A stretch of 64,000 nt of DNA, taken from NCBI RefSeq assembly GCF_001936625.1, contig NZ_MSDU01000008.1:186001-250000 (forward strand). Direction: 5' to 3'. Position 1 is the stretch's first letter. Each line of letters begins with the position of its first letter. The stretch is from Domibacillus antri (GTDB taxonomy: Bacteria > Bacillota > Bacilli > Bacillales > Domibacillaceae). A program made the position numbers and the translations under genes. Positions 32,377 to 41,993 of the stretch are shown in pieces. The notes under the pieces were generated by a model. The model saw only the letters and a list, made by a program, of their open reading frames with translations. It was not told the origin of the DNA and did no database searches.

Positions 32377-33261
32377 TTATCTGCTCTGGTAACGATTACG
32401 AATCCATACCGCAACGGAGTTCATGACGATCAGCACACCGAGAAGAATGATGATTCCCGCTGCTGCAAGGTTATGGAACTCAATCTGCGGACGACTGGTC
32501 CAGTTGTAAATCTGCATCGGCAAGGCAGTAAAAGAATCAAATACATCAGATGGCAGAAAAGCAACAAATGTTGGTATCCCTATCACGATCAGTGGTGCAG
32601 TTTCACCGATGGCACGTGAGAAAGCCAAAATGCTTCCTGTCGCGATGCCTGGGATGGCATATGGAAGAACAACCCGGAAGATCGTCTGCCATTTTGTTGC
32701 ACCAAGGCCATAAGAAGCTTCTTTTAATTCGCTGGGAACGGCACGTATGGCTTCCTGGGATGCCACGATGACAACCGGCAGCACGAGCAGGGCCATTGTA
32801 AATCCGGCTGCCAAAACGCTGTTGCCGAAGCCAAATAAACGGACAAAAATCGTTAAACCAAGTAAACCGAATACGACAGAAGGAACACCAGCCAAATTTG
32901 AAATATTCATTTGAATCCAGCGGGTTATGGCGTTCTTTTTTGCATATTCTTCCAGATAAATCGCTGTACCGACACCGAGAATCGCAGCCGTAGGAATGAC
33001 AACGGACATCATCCATACTGTTCCGATGACAGCTGCTTTAATCCCCGCTTGTTCAGGCCGGCGTGAAGCGAAGTTTTGAAGGAAGTCCCAAGATAAATAA
33101 GGAGCACCTTGAGTTAGAATGCGGACAAGCAGCACAATTAGAATAATCGATGTGAAAACTGTCGCAGCAAAAAAGATGCTTTTGACAACTTTATTTTTTA
33201 CCAGCCGGCTATCAATCCGGCCGATCATTTCTTCAGATTTAATACGTTCTATCTTCTCCAT
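32377..33261 (-). CDS. pstA: Phosphate ABC transporter permease PstA
   Basis: A 294-residue inner-membrane permease with about six transmembrane helices. The EAA-type cytoplasmic loop (AVPSELKEASYGLGATKWQTIFRVVLP) contacts PstB. It begins at the base where pstC ends, so the two are coupled. Confidence 0.95.
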   Translation of the reverse strand: MEKIERIKSEEMIGRIDSRLVKNKVVKSIFFAATVFTSIILIVLLVRILTQGAPYLSWDFLQNFASRRPEQAGIKAAVIGTVWMMSVVIPTAAILGVGTAIYLEEYAKKNAITRWIQMNISNLAGVPSVVFGLLGLTIFVRLFGFGNSVLAAGFTMALLVLPVVIVASQEAIRAVPSELKEASYGLGATKWQTIFRVVLPYAIPGIATGSILAFSRAIGETAPLIVIGIPTFVAFLPSDVFDSFTALPMQIYNWTSRPQIEFHNLAAAGIIILLGVLIVMNSVAVWIRNRYQSR

Positions 33262-34205
33262 CAGTATTCCTCCCTAAAGCGCTTCGAGATGAACTGAGCC
33301 AGCACGTTCATCGACAATGTAAAGATGAACAATGTAAAACCGACAGCATAAATACTGTAATAAATCGTCGTTCCAAAGCCGGCGTCACCTGTTGTGACCT
33401 GTACAATGTACGATGTCATCGTTTGTAAAGATGACGTTAATTCAAGTGCGGCAGACGGTGTAGAACCTGCTGCAATGGACACGATCATGGTTTCACCGAT
33501 GGCACGTGATACCCCGAGGACAATCGAAGCAAGAATACCTGATAGAGCAGCCGGGAAAATGACTTTTGATGCTGTTTCCCATTTTGTAGCACCCATTGCA
33601 AGAGCACCATGACGCACCGGCTCCGGCACGGATGACAATGCATCTTCCGATAAAGAAACGATGGTTGGGATAATCATGATTCCTACAACAATTCCCGGGC
33701 TGATCGCGTTAAACAATTCAATTGACGGGAACAAGTCGCGCAAAACAGGTGTAACAAATGTAAGAGCAAAAAAACCGTATACGATTGTCGGCACACCAGC
33801 AAGCACTTCAAGAATCGGCTTCATCACTTTGCGTGTGCGGCGGCTGGCATATTCACTCAAATAAAGTGCTACTGCAAGGCCGATTGGCACAGCAAAAGCG
33901 GATGCGATCAATGTGATTTTCAGTGTACCAAGGACCAGCGGCCAAATGCCATAAACAGCTTCTGTTTCAGAGAATGGATACCATTCTGCCGCTGTGAAAA
34001 ACTCGACAATTGATACCTCACCAAAAAAGATTATTGTTTCAAAAATCAATGTTAACACAATACCTAATGTAGTTAATACGGATACCGCCGCCATAAAAAA
34101 GAGAACGATCGGTATTATTCTTTCACTTCTGTTCAAAAAGCCGCCATTATATTTTTTTTCAAGCAGCTGTTGAACCGGACTGAGTTCTTTTTTTGTCGTT
34201 TTCAA
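33261..34205 (-). CDS. pstC: Phosphate ABC transporter permease PstC
   Basis: A 314-residue permease with about six helices and the EAA loop (SVPEPVRHGALAMGATKWETASKVIFPAA). It pairs with PstA to form the channel. It lies about 100 nt after pstS, with a strong stem-loop between them, which usually makes pstS more highly expressed than the downstream genes. Confidence 0.95.
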   Translation of the reverse strand: MKTTKKELSPVQQLLEKKYNGGFLNRSERIIPIVLFFMAAVSVLTTLGIVLTLIFETIIFFGEVSIVEFFTAAEWYPFSETEAVYGIWPLVLGTLKITLIASAFAVPIGLAVALYLSEYASRRTRKVMKPILEVLAGVPTIVYGFFALTFVTPVLRDLFPSIELFNAISPGIVVGIMIIPTIVSLSEDALSSVPEPVRHGALAMGATKWETASKVIFPAALSGILASIVLGVSRAIGETMIVSIAAGSTPSAALELTSSLQTMTSYIVQVTTGDAGFGTTIYYSIYAVGFTLFIFTLSMNVLAQFISKRFREEY

Positions 34206-34229
34206 CCCGAATTACTCCTTTCAACCCGA

Positions 34230-34267
34230 GTACACCAAAAAGAAGCCTCTGCTTCTTTTTGGTGTAC
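34230..34267 (-). promoter_or_regulatory. Stem-loop between pstS and pstC
   Basis: A perfect 17-bp stem with a 4-nt loop lies directly after pstS. There is no good T run after it on the minus strand, so it probably protects the pstS messenger or attenuates rather than fully terminating. Confidence 0.8.
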
Positions 34268-34305
34268 GTCATGTTCTTTATCCGCTTTTATATTTACTGT
34301 AAAAT

Positions 34306-35277
34306 TTATTTCAAACCTTCAAGTGTTACCAATTGTTCATCATATTTTTCTTGTGGAAGAGATACATATCCAACATCTTCAGAAAGAACGGATGCATTTT
34401 CCAGCATGAATTGAACAAATCCTGCAGTTGCTTCATCCTCCGCAATCGCCGCGTTGCTTACATATGTGAAAAGCGGACGTGAAAGTGGCTCGTATTCACC
34501 GCTTTCAATTGTTTCAGCATTTGGCTCGACTGCCTTACCCTCTTCATTTACGATCGGAACCACTTTGATGTTGTCTTTGTTTTCCAAATAATATGCATAA
34601 CCGAAGTAGCCGATAGCGTTTTTCTCCCCGGTTACACCTTGAACAAGCACATTGTCATCTTCAGAAAGAGTTGCACCTTTGTTAATTTGGGCGCCATCTA
34701 AAATCACTTCATCGAAGTAATCAAAAGTTCCTGAATCTGTACCAGGAGAATAGAATTTAATTTCTTCTTCCGGCCATCCCTCACGGATGTCAGACCATTT
34801 CACGGCAGTACCGTTATCAACCCACATCTTTTTCAATTCATCCACTGTTAATTGGTCCACCCAGTCATTGTCTTTATTTACAACAACGGATAAACCATCA
34901 TATGCAAGTTGGAATTCTGTAAATTCAACTCCCGCTTCTTTAAGAGCAGCTGCTTCTTCCTCTTTAATCGGGCGAGAAGCGTTACTCATTTGCGTTTCAC
35001 CGGCGATAAATTTTTCAAAACCGCCGCCAGTTCCAGATAATCCAACTGTTACTTGTACATCAGGCTGTTCCATCATAAATTCTTCAGAAACAGCTTCCAT
35101 GATCGGGAAGACTGTTGATGAACCATCAATTGCGATTTGTCCTTGAAGCTGCGCGTCTCCTGATTCTGCTTGCTCTGTATTTTCCCCCGTGTCGGATTGC
35201 GCATCGTTCCCACAAGCTCCAAGCACAAGCGCCGATCCAAGCAATGCTGATAAAGTAAGGACTTTCACTGGTTTCAT
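34306..35277 (-). CDS. pstS: Phosphate-binding lipoprotein PstS
   Basis: A secreted substrate-binding protein of about 323 residues with a lipoprotein signal peptide ending at the lipobox LVLGAC, so it is anchored in the membrane by a diacylglyceryl cysteine. The phosphate-binding signatures IDGSSTVFPI, GLSGTGGGFEKF and SPGTDSGTFDYF are present. ATG 35277 is preferred (AGGGGG 11 nt upstream); ATG 35286 and TTG 35298 are also in frame. It is the first gene of the pst operon and is preceded by PhoP boxes. Confidence 0.95.
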   Translation of the reverse strand: MKPVKVLTLSALLGSALVLGACGNDAQSDTGENTEQAESGDAQLQGQIAIDGSSTVFPIMEAVSEEFMMEQPDVQVTVGLSGTGGGFEKFIAGETQMSNASRPIKEEEAAALKEAGVEFTEFQLAYDGLSVVVNKDNDWVDQLTVDELKKMWVDNGTAVKWSDIREGWPEEEIKFYSPGTDSGTFDYFDEVILDGAQINKGATLSEDDNVLVQGVTGEKNAIGYFGYAYYLENKDNIKVVPIVNEEGKAVEPNAETIESGEYEPLSRPLFTYVSNAAIAEDEATAGFVQFMLENASVLSEDVGYVSLPQEKYDEQLVTLEGLK

Positions 35278-35344
35278 TTTCTTCATTTCCCCCTGCAATT
35301 TTGTTTTTTGGTTATTTGCTACACTGAATACAATAAAGGAACAG

Positions 35345-35383
35345 TATTAATACGGTTTTAATGAAATGTTAAGGTTTTGTAAA
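35345..35383 (-). promoter_or_regulatory. Four PhoP-binding direct repeats upstream of pstS
   Basis: On the minus strand TTTACA, TTAACA, TTAAAA and TTAATA follow one another with exactly 5 nt between them (11-bp period). This is the PhoP box arrangement of the Bacillus Pho regulon (consensus TTAACA-like). It places pst under PhoPR activation at low phosphate. Confidence 0.92.
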
Positions 35384-35387
35384 AACC

Positions 35388-35420
35388 AAAAAAGACGTCC
35401 TTCATAAAAGAACGTCTTTT
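35388..35420 (-). terminator. Rho-independent terminator after pbpA
   Basis: On the minus strand AAAGACGT pairs with ACGTCTTT, followed by a T-rich stretch (TTTGG). It ends 5 bp before the PhoP boxes of pstS. Confidence 0.85.
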
Positions 35421-35423
35421 TCA

Positions 35424-37577
35424 TTATGATTCCGTTTCTGTTTCTTTTTTATTCAAAATTTCCTGCTCAACAATAGCGTCTGCCGGTTTTTCTTTCGCTT
35501 TTTGTGCTTTCAATTCAAAGTACTTGTCCATTGCCCGGCGTCCGATATTATGATTGATCGGAATGGAGTTTGCACTGCTTTGATATGCCCATGGAACCAC
35601 AACGGCCATTGCGACCTCGGGATTGTCATAGGGAGCATAGCCGACCAGCGTTACATTCCACGTCATTTGGTTCTTATAGTTTTCCCTTAATGGCCCATCA
35701 TAAACACCTTCTGCTGTTCCGGTTTTGGCTGCCATTTTATATGGCGCATCGCCGAAATAGCCGGACGCTGTACCTTGAGAAGCCTGTGCTACGAGACGGA
35801 ACCCTTCCTGTACACGCTCAATCCAGCCGGGTTCCAGATCCAGTGTATTCAATACTTTCGGCCGAATTTCTTCTGCAACCGGTCCAATTTTATTCGCATC
35901 AGACATCGGCTGACGAATTTCCTTTACAATGTGCGGCTCCATCCGGTAGCCGCCATTCGCGATCGTTGACACATACTGTGCGAGCTGAAGAGGTGTATAC
36001 GTATCAAACTGTCCAATTGAAAAATCGAGCAGTTTACCCGGTTCTCTCGGATCTACTATCCCTTGATAGCCTGCCTGCTCATTTGGCAAATCAATACCTG
36101 TTTTCACGCCAAGTCCAAATTGATTAAAATATTTTCGCATCGTACTGAATGCTTCCATGTCAATTCGCAGGCCGCCATTTGGAACATAATTAGCTCCTCC
36201 GATTTTCATCGCTGTTTTAAACATGTACACGTTGGATGAACGCATCAACGCATACGTGTCGCTTATGCCAAAGGCGCCTCCGCGGTTAAACCAGGAGCTT
36301 TTCGGGCTTGTCCCAGCAAAGCGAAGCGGTTCATCGACAATATATTCCCCCGGTTCATTGACTCCGGTCATATAGCCTGTCAAAATGGTCGCTCCTTTGA
36401 CAGCAGACCCCATTGCATAAGAAGTTGTCATGTTGCCGAGCGCAAAATCAAGCATCTCTGCTTTGCCGTCATTGATTTCATACTTTTTACCGGCCATTGC
36501 TAAAATTTCGCCCGTATTCGGATCCATCATCGTGACAAAAGCACGGTCAAGCAGTGGATGGCCCCCGGAGCGCTTCGCTTTGCCCAACTCTTCTTCAATG
36601 ATTTTTTCAACAGCAATTTGCAGATCCATATCGACTGTGAGAACAAGGTCATGCCCCCGCTGCCCTTCCGTAATGATTTCCGAGTCAAGCACGTTGCCTG
36701 ACTTATCCGTTATATTTTTCATTTTTGTTTTCTGGCCGCGTAATACATCTTCATACTGATACTCGAGATAACTTTTTCCAACGCGGTCATTACGGCTGTA
36801 ATCACGTGCTAAATAATAATCAACCATTTCTTTTGGAAGTCCTTCTTTAGAGGAAGAAATATTGCCGAGTACGGTTTTTAATGTACTGTCAAACGCATAC
36901 GCGCGTTCCCAGTCCGTTGTCGTATTCACACCTGGAAGCGACGATAAATTTTCACTGACAACCGCATATTCCACATCCGTCACATTTTGATTTTTCACAA
37001 TTTGCGGTGTCATCGCATACCCGGCTGTAAATTCACGGTAAATAGCCAGGACTTCAAGTTCTTCAGCGGTCAATTCGCTTAAATCTTCTTCTGTAATACG
37101 GTCCAGCTGCAAATCGTAAATTTCGTCTTCCGAGAGCTCATCATTTTCATATGCGGCCCATTCCTCATCGGTCACTTTTGCTTTCGCTTTCTCTTCATTT
37201 TTACGGATCCAGAAATCTTTTTTATCCCGCTCCGTTACTTGATCCGTTTCTTTTTCAATAAGCTGTGCCAGTTTCTCCGCAGTTTCCATCATCTCATCGG
37301 CGTCCGGGCTCTTCGCACGCGTATACGTGATCGCATTTTGCGGCACGTTATCGACCACAATCTGTCCATTCCGGTCAAAAATTTTCCCGCGCGGTACACT
37401 TGTATTTACCGTAATATCTTCCGTTCGTTCAATTTTGCGCTGATAATCCTCACCCTGTACGATCTGCACAATCCCAAGACGGAAAATAAGCGCCGAGAAC
37501 AGCAGAAATACGATAAAAAACAACATATTCATGCGAAATGGGACATGCGTTTTTTTCTTTTTATTTGCTTTTTTCAA
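35424..37577 (-). CDS. pbpA: Class B penicillin-binding protein (PBP2-like, PbpA/YqgF)
   Basis: A 717-residue cell-wall transpeptidase. Near the N-terminus is one membrane helix (MLFFIVFLLFSALIF), then a pedestal/dimerisation domain to about 300. The transpeptidase domain follows with the three active-site motifs: S-x-x-K in GSAVKGAT, S-x-N in RSSNVYM and K-T-G in AAKTGTAEG. The length is at the long end because of an insertion rich in Glu/Asp around 90-165. B. subtilis PbpA is involved in rod-shape peptidoglycan synthesis. The TTG start at 37577 has AAAGGAT upstream. It is a single-gene unit. Confidence 0.94.
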   Translation of the reverse strand: MKKANKKKKTHVPFRMNMLFFIVFLLFSALIFRLGIVQIVQGEDYQRKIERTEDITVNTSVPRGKIFDRNGQIVVDNVPQNAITYTRAKSPDADEMMETAEKLAQLIEKETDQVTERDKKDFWIRKNEEKAKAKVTDEEWAAYENDELSEDEIYDLQLDRITEEDLSELTAEELEVLAIYREFTAGYAMTPQIVKNQNVTDVEYAVVSENLSSLPGVNTTTDWERAYAFDSTLKTVLGNISSSKEGLPKEMVDYYLARDYSRNDRVGKSYLEYQYEDVLRGQKTKMKNITDKSGNVLDSEIITEGQRGHDLVLTVDMDLQIAVEKIIEEELGKAKRSGGHPLLDRAFVTMMDPNTGEILAMAGKKYEINDGKAEMLDFALGNMTTSYAMGSAVKGATILTGYMTGVNEPGEYIVDEPLRFAGTSPKSSWFNRGGAFGISDTYALMRSSNVYMFKTAMKIGGANYVPNGGLRIDMEAFSTMRKYFNQFGLGVKTGIDLPNEQAGYQGIVDPREPGKLLDFSIGQFDTYTPLQLAQYVSTIANGGYRMEPHIVKEIRQPMSDANKIGPVAEEIRPKVLNTLDLEPGWIERVQEGFRLVAQASQGTASGYFGDAPYKMAAKTGTAEGVYDGPLRENYKNQMTWNVTLVGYAPYDNPEVAMAVVVPWAYQSSANSIPINHNIGRRAMDKYFELKAQKAKEKPADAIVEQEILNKKETETES

Positions 37578-37645
37578 CCGTCTGATCCTTTCTATGTTTC
37601 TTTTTGTCTATCTTTCATTGTAGCGAACCGGCACGTTTTTTTCCA

Positions 37646-37677
37646 CCAAAAAACCGGTCCATTTAGAGGACCGGTTC
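37646..37677 (-). terminator. Rho-independent terminator after sodA
   Basis: On the minus strand AACCGGTCC pairs with GGACCGGTT across a 7-nt loop, followed by six T residues. Confidence 0.92.
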
Positions 37678-37691
37678 AAAAGAATCAGCTA

Positions 37692-38300
37692 TTAAAGAGC
37701 CGCTTCGTAACGCTTTGACACTTCATCCCAATTGACAACATTCCAGAATGCGGCAATGTAGTCAGGACGGCGGTTTTGATAGTTTAAGTAATACGCATGC
37801 TCCCATACGTCAAGACCAAGAATTGGCGTTTTACCTTCCATGATTGGAGAGTCCTGGTTCGGTGTGCTTGAAAGCTCTAGTTCACCGTTCGCAACTGAAA
37901 GCCACGCCCAGCCAGAACCGAAACGGGTTGCGCCTGCTTTTGCAAATTCTTCTTTAAATGCATCAAAGCTGCCGAATTTTGAATTGATTGCATCAGCCAA
38001 TTTTCCAGATGGAGCGCCGCCGCCGTTTGGAGAAAGAAGCTGCCAGAAAAGAGAGTGGTTGGCATGTCCGCCGCCGTTATTACGAACTGCGGTACGTGCA
38101 GATTCAGGAACCGCATCAAGGTTTGCAATCACTTCTTCTACTGATTTAGAAAGAAGCTCTTCGTTGCCTTCTAGTGCAGCATTTAAGTTTGTTACGTACG
38201 TGTTGTGATGTTTTGTGTGATGAATGTTCATTGTTTCTTTGTCGATGTGAGGCTCAAGTGCGTCATACGCGTAAGGTAGTTGTGGTAGTTCAAATGCCAT
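37692..38300 (-). CDS. sodA: Superoxide dismutase (Mn/Fe)
   Basis: A 202-residue enzyme converting superoxide to hydrogen peroxide and oxygen. Metal ligands are visible: His in the N-terminal [13 protein letters not shown], His in GHANHSLFW, and Asp and His in [12 protein letters not shown]. The sequence around GGGAPSGKL and GSGWAWL is of the Mn type usual in Bacillus. GGGAGG precedes the ATG. It lies between pbpA and the Na/Pi symporter as in related genomes. Confidence 0.96.
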   Translation of the reverse strand: MAFELPQLPYAYDALEPHIDKETMNIHHTKHHNTYVTNLNAALEGNEELLSKSVEEVIANLDAVPESARTAVRNNGGGHANHSLFWQLLSPNGGGAPSGKLADAINSKFGSFDAFKEEFAKAGATRFGSGWAWLSVANGELELSSTPNQDSPIMEGKTPILGLDVWEHAYYLNYQNRRPDYIAAFWNVVNWDEVSKRYEAAL

Positions 38301-38393
38301 TGTGAAATTCCTCCCGAAAAATTAAAATTGATATAACTGCTAACATTAATAAGATTAACAAAATTGTGAACATGGCGCAATGATTATGCCCAT

Positions 38394-38424
38394 AAAAAAT
38401 GAGCAGCCGGCGCCGGCTGCTCAC
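38394..38424 (-). terminator. Rho-independent terminator after the Na/Pi symporter
   Basis: On the minus strand TGAGCAGCCGG pairs with CCGGCTGCTCA across a 2-nt centre, followed by six T residues, immediately after the stop at 38427. Confidence 0.92.
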
Positions 38425-38426
38425 TT

Positions 38427-40061
38427 TTATAAATCACGAATGCCAAGAACTGTTTCTGCAAGGTTGACCGCATGGTCGCCCATTCTTTCCAGGTTGGAAA
38501 TAATGTCTACGTACACGATGCCAGCCTGACCCGTACACTTCCCTTCATTTAAGCGTAAAATATGCTGTTTGCGCAATTTCCGCTCCATTTTATCAATCCG
38601 GTCCTCCTGCTCCGCAACTTCACGGGCAAGATCCATATCATTTGAATCAAGCGCACGAATCGCTTTTGTCACCGTTTCAATCGTCAGTTTAAACATTTCA
38701 TCAAGATCCGCCACTGCCTGATCAGTAATAAGCACTTTGTTTGCCTGCTGATATTCGACAAGTTCACAAATGTTTTCCGCATGGTCACCGATCCGTTCAA
38801 TATCGCGGACCGCATCCATTAAAGTTGTATGACGTTCCGATTCAGCCCATGTCAGCTGTTTAGCACCAACATTGACAAGATAATCGGTAATTTTTTGATC
38901 AAGGTTATTAAGTGCTTCCTCTAGCTGACTGGCGGTTATGGCATGTTTTTGATGTTTCGTTTTGAAGTATTCATGTGTTGCTTCCATTTCACTTATCGCA
39001 TATTGACCCATGCGAATAATTTCTTCTTTTGCCTGGCTGAGCGCAATCGATGAAGACTGCTCAATAAAAATTGGGTCAAGGTACTTCGGCTTATATTTAA
39101 TGTATAAATCTTCACCTGGAATCAATTTTGTGACAATCATAGCCAGAACTGCAACAAAAGGCAGCTGAATAATAGTATTAGTCACGGTAAATGTACCATG
39201 CGCAAAAGCAATGGTCATTTGGGGATTTAAATGCAATGCTTCTTGCAAAAATAAGATAAAGTTTGTATACAGTGGTAATAAGACCAAGAAAATAACCGTT
39301 CCAATAATGTTGAATAAAACGTGAGTCGCTGCTGCACGTCTTGCTGCAACAGACGCGCCAATAGAAGCAAGCACGGCTGTTATTGTTGTTCCAATATTAT
39401 CCCCAAATAAGACAGGCAATGCAGTTGGTAAATCAAGCAGACCTTCTGCAAAAAGCCCCTGCAAAACACCTATTGTCGCACTTGAACTTTGAACGATCAT
39501 CGTGAATATTGTGCCGACAGCTACGCCAAGGATTGGACTCGACGCCATATTCAACGTTAAATCATGAAACGACTCAAGATTATGAAACGGCTTCATGCCG
39601 CTGTCCATTAACTCCAATCCATAGAAAAGAGCACCTAATCCGAAAGTTATCTGTCCCAGATTGTTCACCTTTTTATTTTTAAAAAAAATGATTAACATAG
39701 TACCGAGCGCCAATATCGGCAGAGAATAATCGCCTATGTCGATCCCAATAATAAAAGCCGTTACAGTCGTTCCAATATTCGCCCCCATAATAACACCTAT
39801 GGCCTGCTTAAGAGTCAGAAATCCCGCGCTTACAAGGCCAACTGTAATGACAGTTGTTCCTGAACTGCTTTGAATTAAAACGGTTATAAGAATACCCGCT
39901 AAAACACCTAAAAGCGGATTCGTTGTAAACCGGTTTAAAATTTCACGAAGACGATCACCCGCAGACTCCTGAAGACCATCTCCCATTTGTTTAATACCAT
40001 ATAAAAATATCGCTAGACCGCCCAAAAACTGAAACAACGTTTCCTGGATATTGATTACCAT
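38427..40061 (-). CDS. Na+/phosphate cotransporter family protein with C-terminal PhoU-like domain
   Basis: A 544-residue membrane protein. Two inverted Na/Pi-cotransporter repeats carry the QSSS motif (VLIQSSSGTT near 55 and MIVQSSSATIGV near 195). The C-terminal 200 residues are soluble and helical, PhoU-like (RDIERIGDHAENICELVEY and NLERMGDHAVNLAETV). It likely imports phosphate with sodium. ATG 40061 is preferred (GGAG 8 nt upstream); the frame is open to 40091. Its nearness to pst suggests a shared physiological role. Confidence 0.93.
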   Translation of the reverse strand: MVINIQETLFQFLGGLAIFLYGIKQMGDGLQESAGDRLREILNRFTTNPLLGVLAGILITVLIQSSSGTTVITVGLVSAGFLTLKQAIGVIMGANIGTTVTAFIIGIDIGDYSLPILALGTMLIIFFKNKKVNNLGQITFGLGALFYGLELMDSGMKPFHNLESFHDLTLNMASSPILGVAVGTIFTMIVQSSSATIGVLQGLFAEGLLDLPTALPVLFGDNIGTTITAVLASIGASVAARRAAATHVLFNIIGTVIFLVLLPLYTNFILFLQEALHLNPQMTIAFAHGTFTVTNTIIQLPFVAVLAMIVTKLIPGEDLYIKYKPKYLDPIFIEQSSSIALSQAKEEIIRMGQYAISEMEATHEYFKTKHQKHAITASQLEEALNNLDQKITDYLVNVGAKQLTWAESERHTTLMDAVRDIERIGDHAENICELVEYQQANKVLITDQAVADLDEMFKLTIETVTKAIRALDSNDMDLAREVAEQEDRIDKMERKLRKQHILRLNEGKCTGQAGIVYVDIISNLERMGDHAVNLAETVLGIRDL

Positions 40062-40296
40062 CTTTTCAGCTCCAGTCCTCTTCTTCAACAAAATCCTTTA
40101 CAATTATGAAGAAAAAGTAAGGAATAAGTAAAGTAGCTACACATAATATTTACATTTAGTTAATATAAAGGGGTTAATATTACAAATAGGTTACAAAAAA
40201 AAATCATTACAATGTATTTATCTTGAATTGAATTGATCGTGTGACTACAATATAGAAGGCTTGATTTCTAACAGAACAGAAAGGAATAGAATCTAA

Positions 40297-40809
40297 ATGT
40301 CTATTTTCAAGCAGTTTATAAAAAGTTTGTTTTCACCAAAACATATTGCCGCCTTTCGCATGCAGGGTATTGGAAAAACGATTAATTACCTTTTTTTCCT
40401 CGCACTCCTTATGTGCGTACCAATGATTGTTTACATGTTTTTATATGTAATATCTGGCAGTGAGTCAGCCAAAGGAATTGTAGAAGCAGAATTACCGGTT
40501 CTGGCATTAAAAGGAGACATCATGCCGGTCGTATTCGTCACTTACTATTTGTTGGTTTCCTTCATATTGTTTGTAAAAGTGTCTATTTTTGGGGGTACCG
40601 GTCTCTTAATCGCCCGTATATTGAAAAAGCGGGCAGAATACAGACACACATTCAGAATGGCAGCCTACGCTGTGACCCTGCCGGCCATCATCACGATCAT
40701 ACTGGAGCTTGCAGGCTGGACACTGCCTTCAGGCTATTTGCTTGACTGGCTGATTACCGGAGCTATGCTGTATGCGGCTGTCCGCTATTTACCTGGAGCG
40801 CCAAAGTAA
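40297..40809 (+). CDS. yqgB: YqgB, DUF1189 membrane protein
   Basis: A 170-residue membrane protein with five or six hydrophobic segments, starting with a cytosolic MSIFKQFIKSLFSPKHIAAFR stretch typical of DUF1189. Function is unknown. AAAGGAAT precedes the ATG by 9 nt. It is divergent from the Na/Pi symporter and followed 80 nt later by ispG. Confidence 0.87.
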   Translation: MSIFKQFIKSLFSPKHIAAFRMQGIGKTINYLFFLALLMCVPMIVYMFLYVISGSESAKGIVEAELPVLALKGDIMPVVFVTYYLLVSFILFVKVSIFGGTGLLIARILKKRAEYRHTFRMAAYAVTLPAIITIILELAGWTLPSGYLLDWLITGAMLYAAVRYLPGAPK

Positions 40810-40889
40810 ACGCAACGGTTGTCTGAACGGGCATCCCTCTGATAAAATGAAAACAGATAGTAGATTAACATTAAAGGAGCGAATCACCA

Positions 40890-41993
40890 TTGAGTGAAAT
40901 CACCCACCGCACGAAAACCCGTCCGGTCAAAGTCGGCAGCTTGACGATTGGCGGCAATAACGAGGTCGTCATTCAAAGTATGACCACAACAAAAACACAC
41001 GATGTAGAAGCAACTGTGGCGGAAATTAACCGTCTTGAAGAAGCAGGCTGTCAAATTGTCCGCGTTGCCTGCCCGGATGAGCGTGCTGCTGATGCGCTGG
41101 TTGAAATTAAAAGCCGCATTAACATCCCTCTCGTTGCTGATATTCATTTTGACTATAAACTGGCATTAAAAGCGATTGAAGCGGGTGTCGATAAAATACG
41201 GATTAATCCCGGAAACATTGGCCGCCGTGAAAAAGTAGAAGCTGTTGTCAACGCGGCAAAAGCAAAGGGAGTCCCGATCCGGATTGGTGTCAACGCCGGC
41301 AGTCTGGAACGCAAAATTTTAGAAAAATACGGCTATCCGACTGCGGACGGCATGGTCGAAAGCGCGCTTCACCATATTAAAATTTTGGAAGACCTTGATT
41401 TCCATGACATCATTGTTTCCATGAAAGCGTCCGATGTGAATCTGGCCATTGAAGCATATGAAAAAGCAGCGAAAGCGTTCGACTACCCTCTTCATCTCGG
41501 TATTACGGAATCGGGTACATTATTCGCCGGAACCGTGAAAAGTGCGGCCGGTCTTGGGGCGATTTTAAGCAAAGGAATCGGGAACACGCTTCGTATTTCA
41601 TTGAGTGCGGACCCGGTTGAAGAAGTGAAGGTTGCCCGTGAGCTGTTAAAATCATTCGGCCTTGCTGCCAATGCTGCAACACTTATTTCATGTCCGACTT
41701 GCGGCCGCATTGAAATTGATTTAATTGCAATTGCAAACGAAGTGGAAGAATACATTTCAACCATCAAAGCGCCGATTAAAGTCGCTGTGCTCGGATGCGC
41801 CGTAAACGGTCCGGGTGAAGCACGTGAAGCGGACATCGGCATTGCCGGTGCCCGCGGAGAAGGTCTTTTGTTCCGTAAAGGAAAAACCGTCCGGAAAGTG
41901 CCGGAAGAAACAATGGTCGAAGAATTAAAGAAAGAAATCGACTTGATTGCGGAAGAACATTACCGTAAACAAGCGCTTGCTGTTGAACAGTGA
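40890..41993 (+). CDS. ispG: 4-hydroxy-3-methylbut-2-enyl diphosphate synthase (flavodoxin)
   Basis: A 367-residue enzyme of the MEP isoprenoid pathway. A TIM barrel binds the cyclic substrate ([19 protein letters not shown]). A C-terminal iron-sulfur domain carries the [4Fe-4S] ligands in SCPTCGR and [11 protein letters not shown]. It acts before IspH, whose gene is also in this window. The start is TTG 40890 with AAAGGAG 11 nt upstream. The stop overlaps the GTG of yqfW by 4 nt. Confidence 0.96.
   Translation: MSEITHRTKTRPVKVGSLTIGGNNEVVIQSMTTTKTHDVEATVAEINRLEEAGCQIVRVACPDERAADALVEIKSRINIPLVADIHFDYKLALKAIEAGVDKIRINPGNIGRREKVEAVVNAAKAKGVPIRIGVNAGSLERKILEKYGYPTADGMVESALHHIKILEDLDFHDIIVSMKASDVNLAIEAYEKAAKAFDYPLHLGITESGTLFAGTVKSAAGLGAILSKGIGNTLRISLSADPVEEVKVARELLKSFGLAANAATLISCPTCGRIEIDLIAIANEVEEYISTIKAPIKVAVLGCAVNGPGEAREADIGIAGARGEGLLFRKGKTVRKVPEETMVEELKKEIDLIAEEHYRKQALAVEQ

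Noticed and set aside
35570-36127. 185-residue plus-strand reading frame
   Set aside because: It is fully antisense to pbpA, which has all its active-site motifs. The translation is low-quality with no domain pattern.
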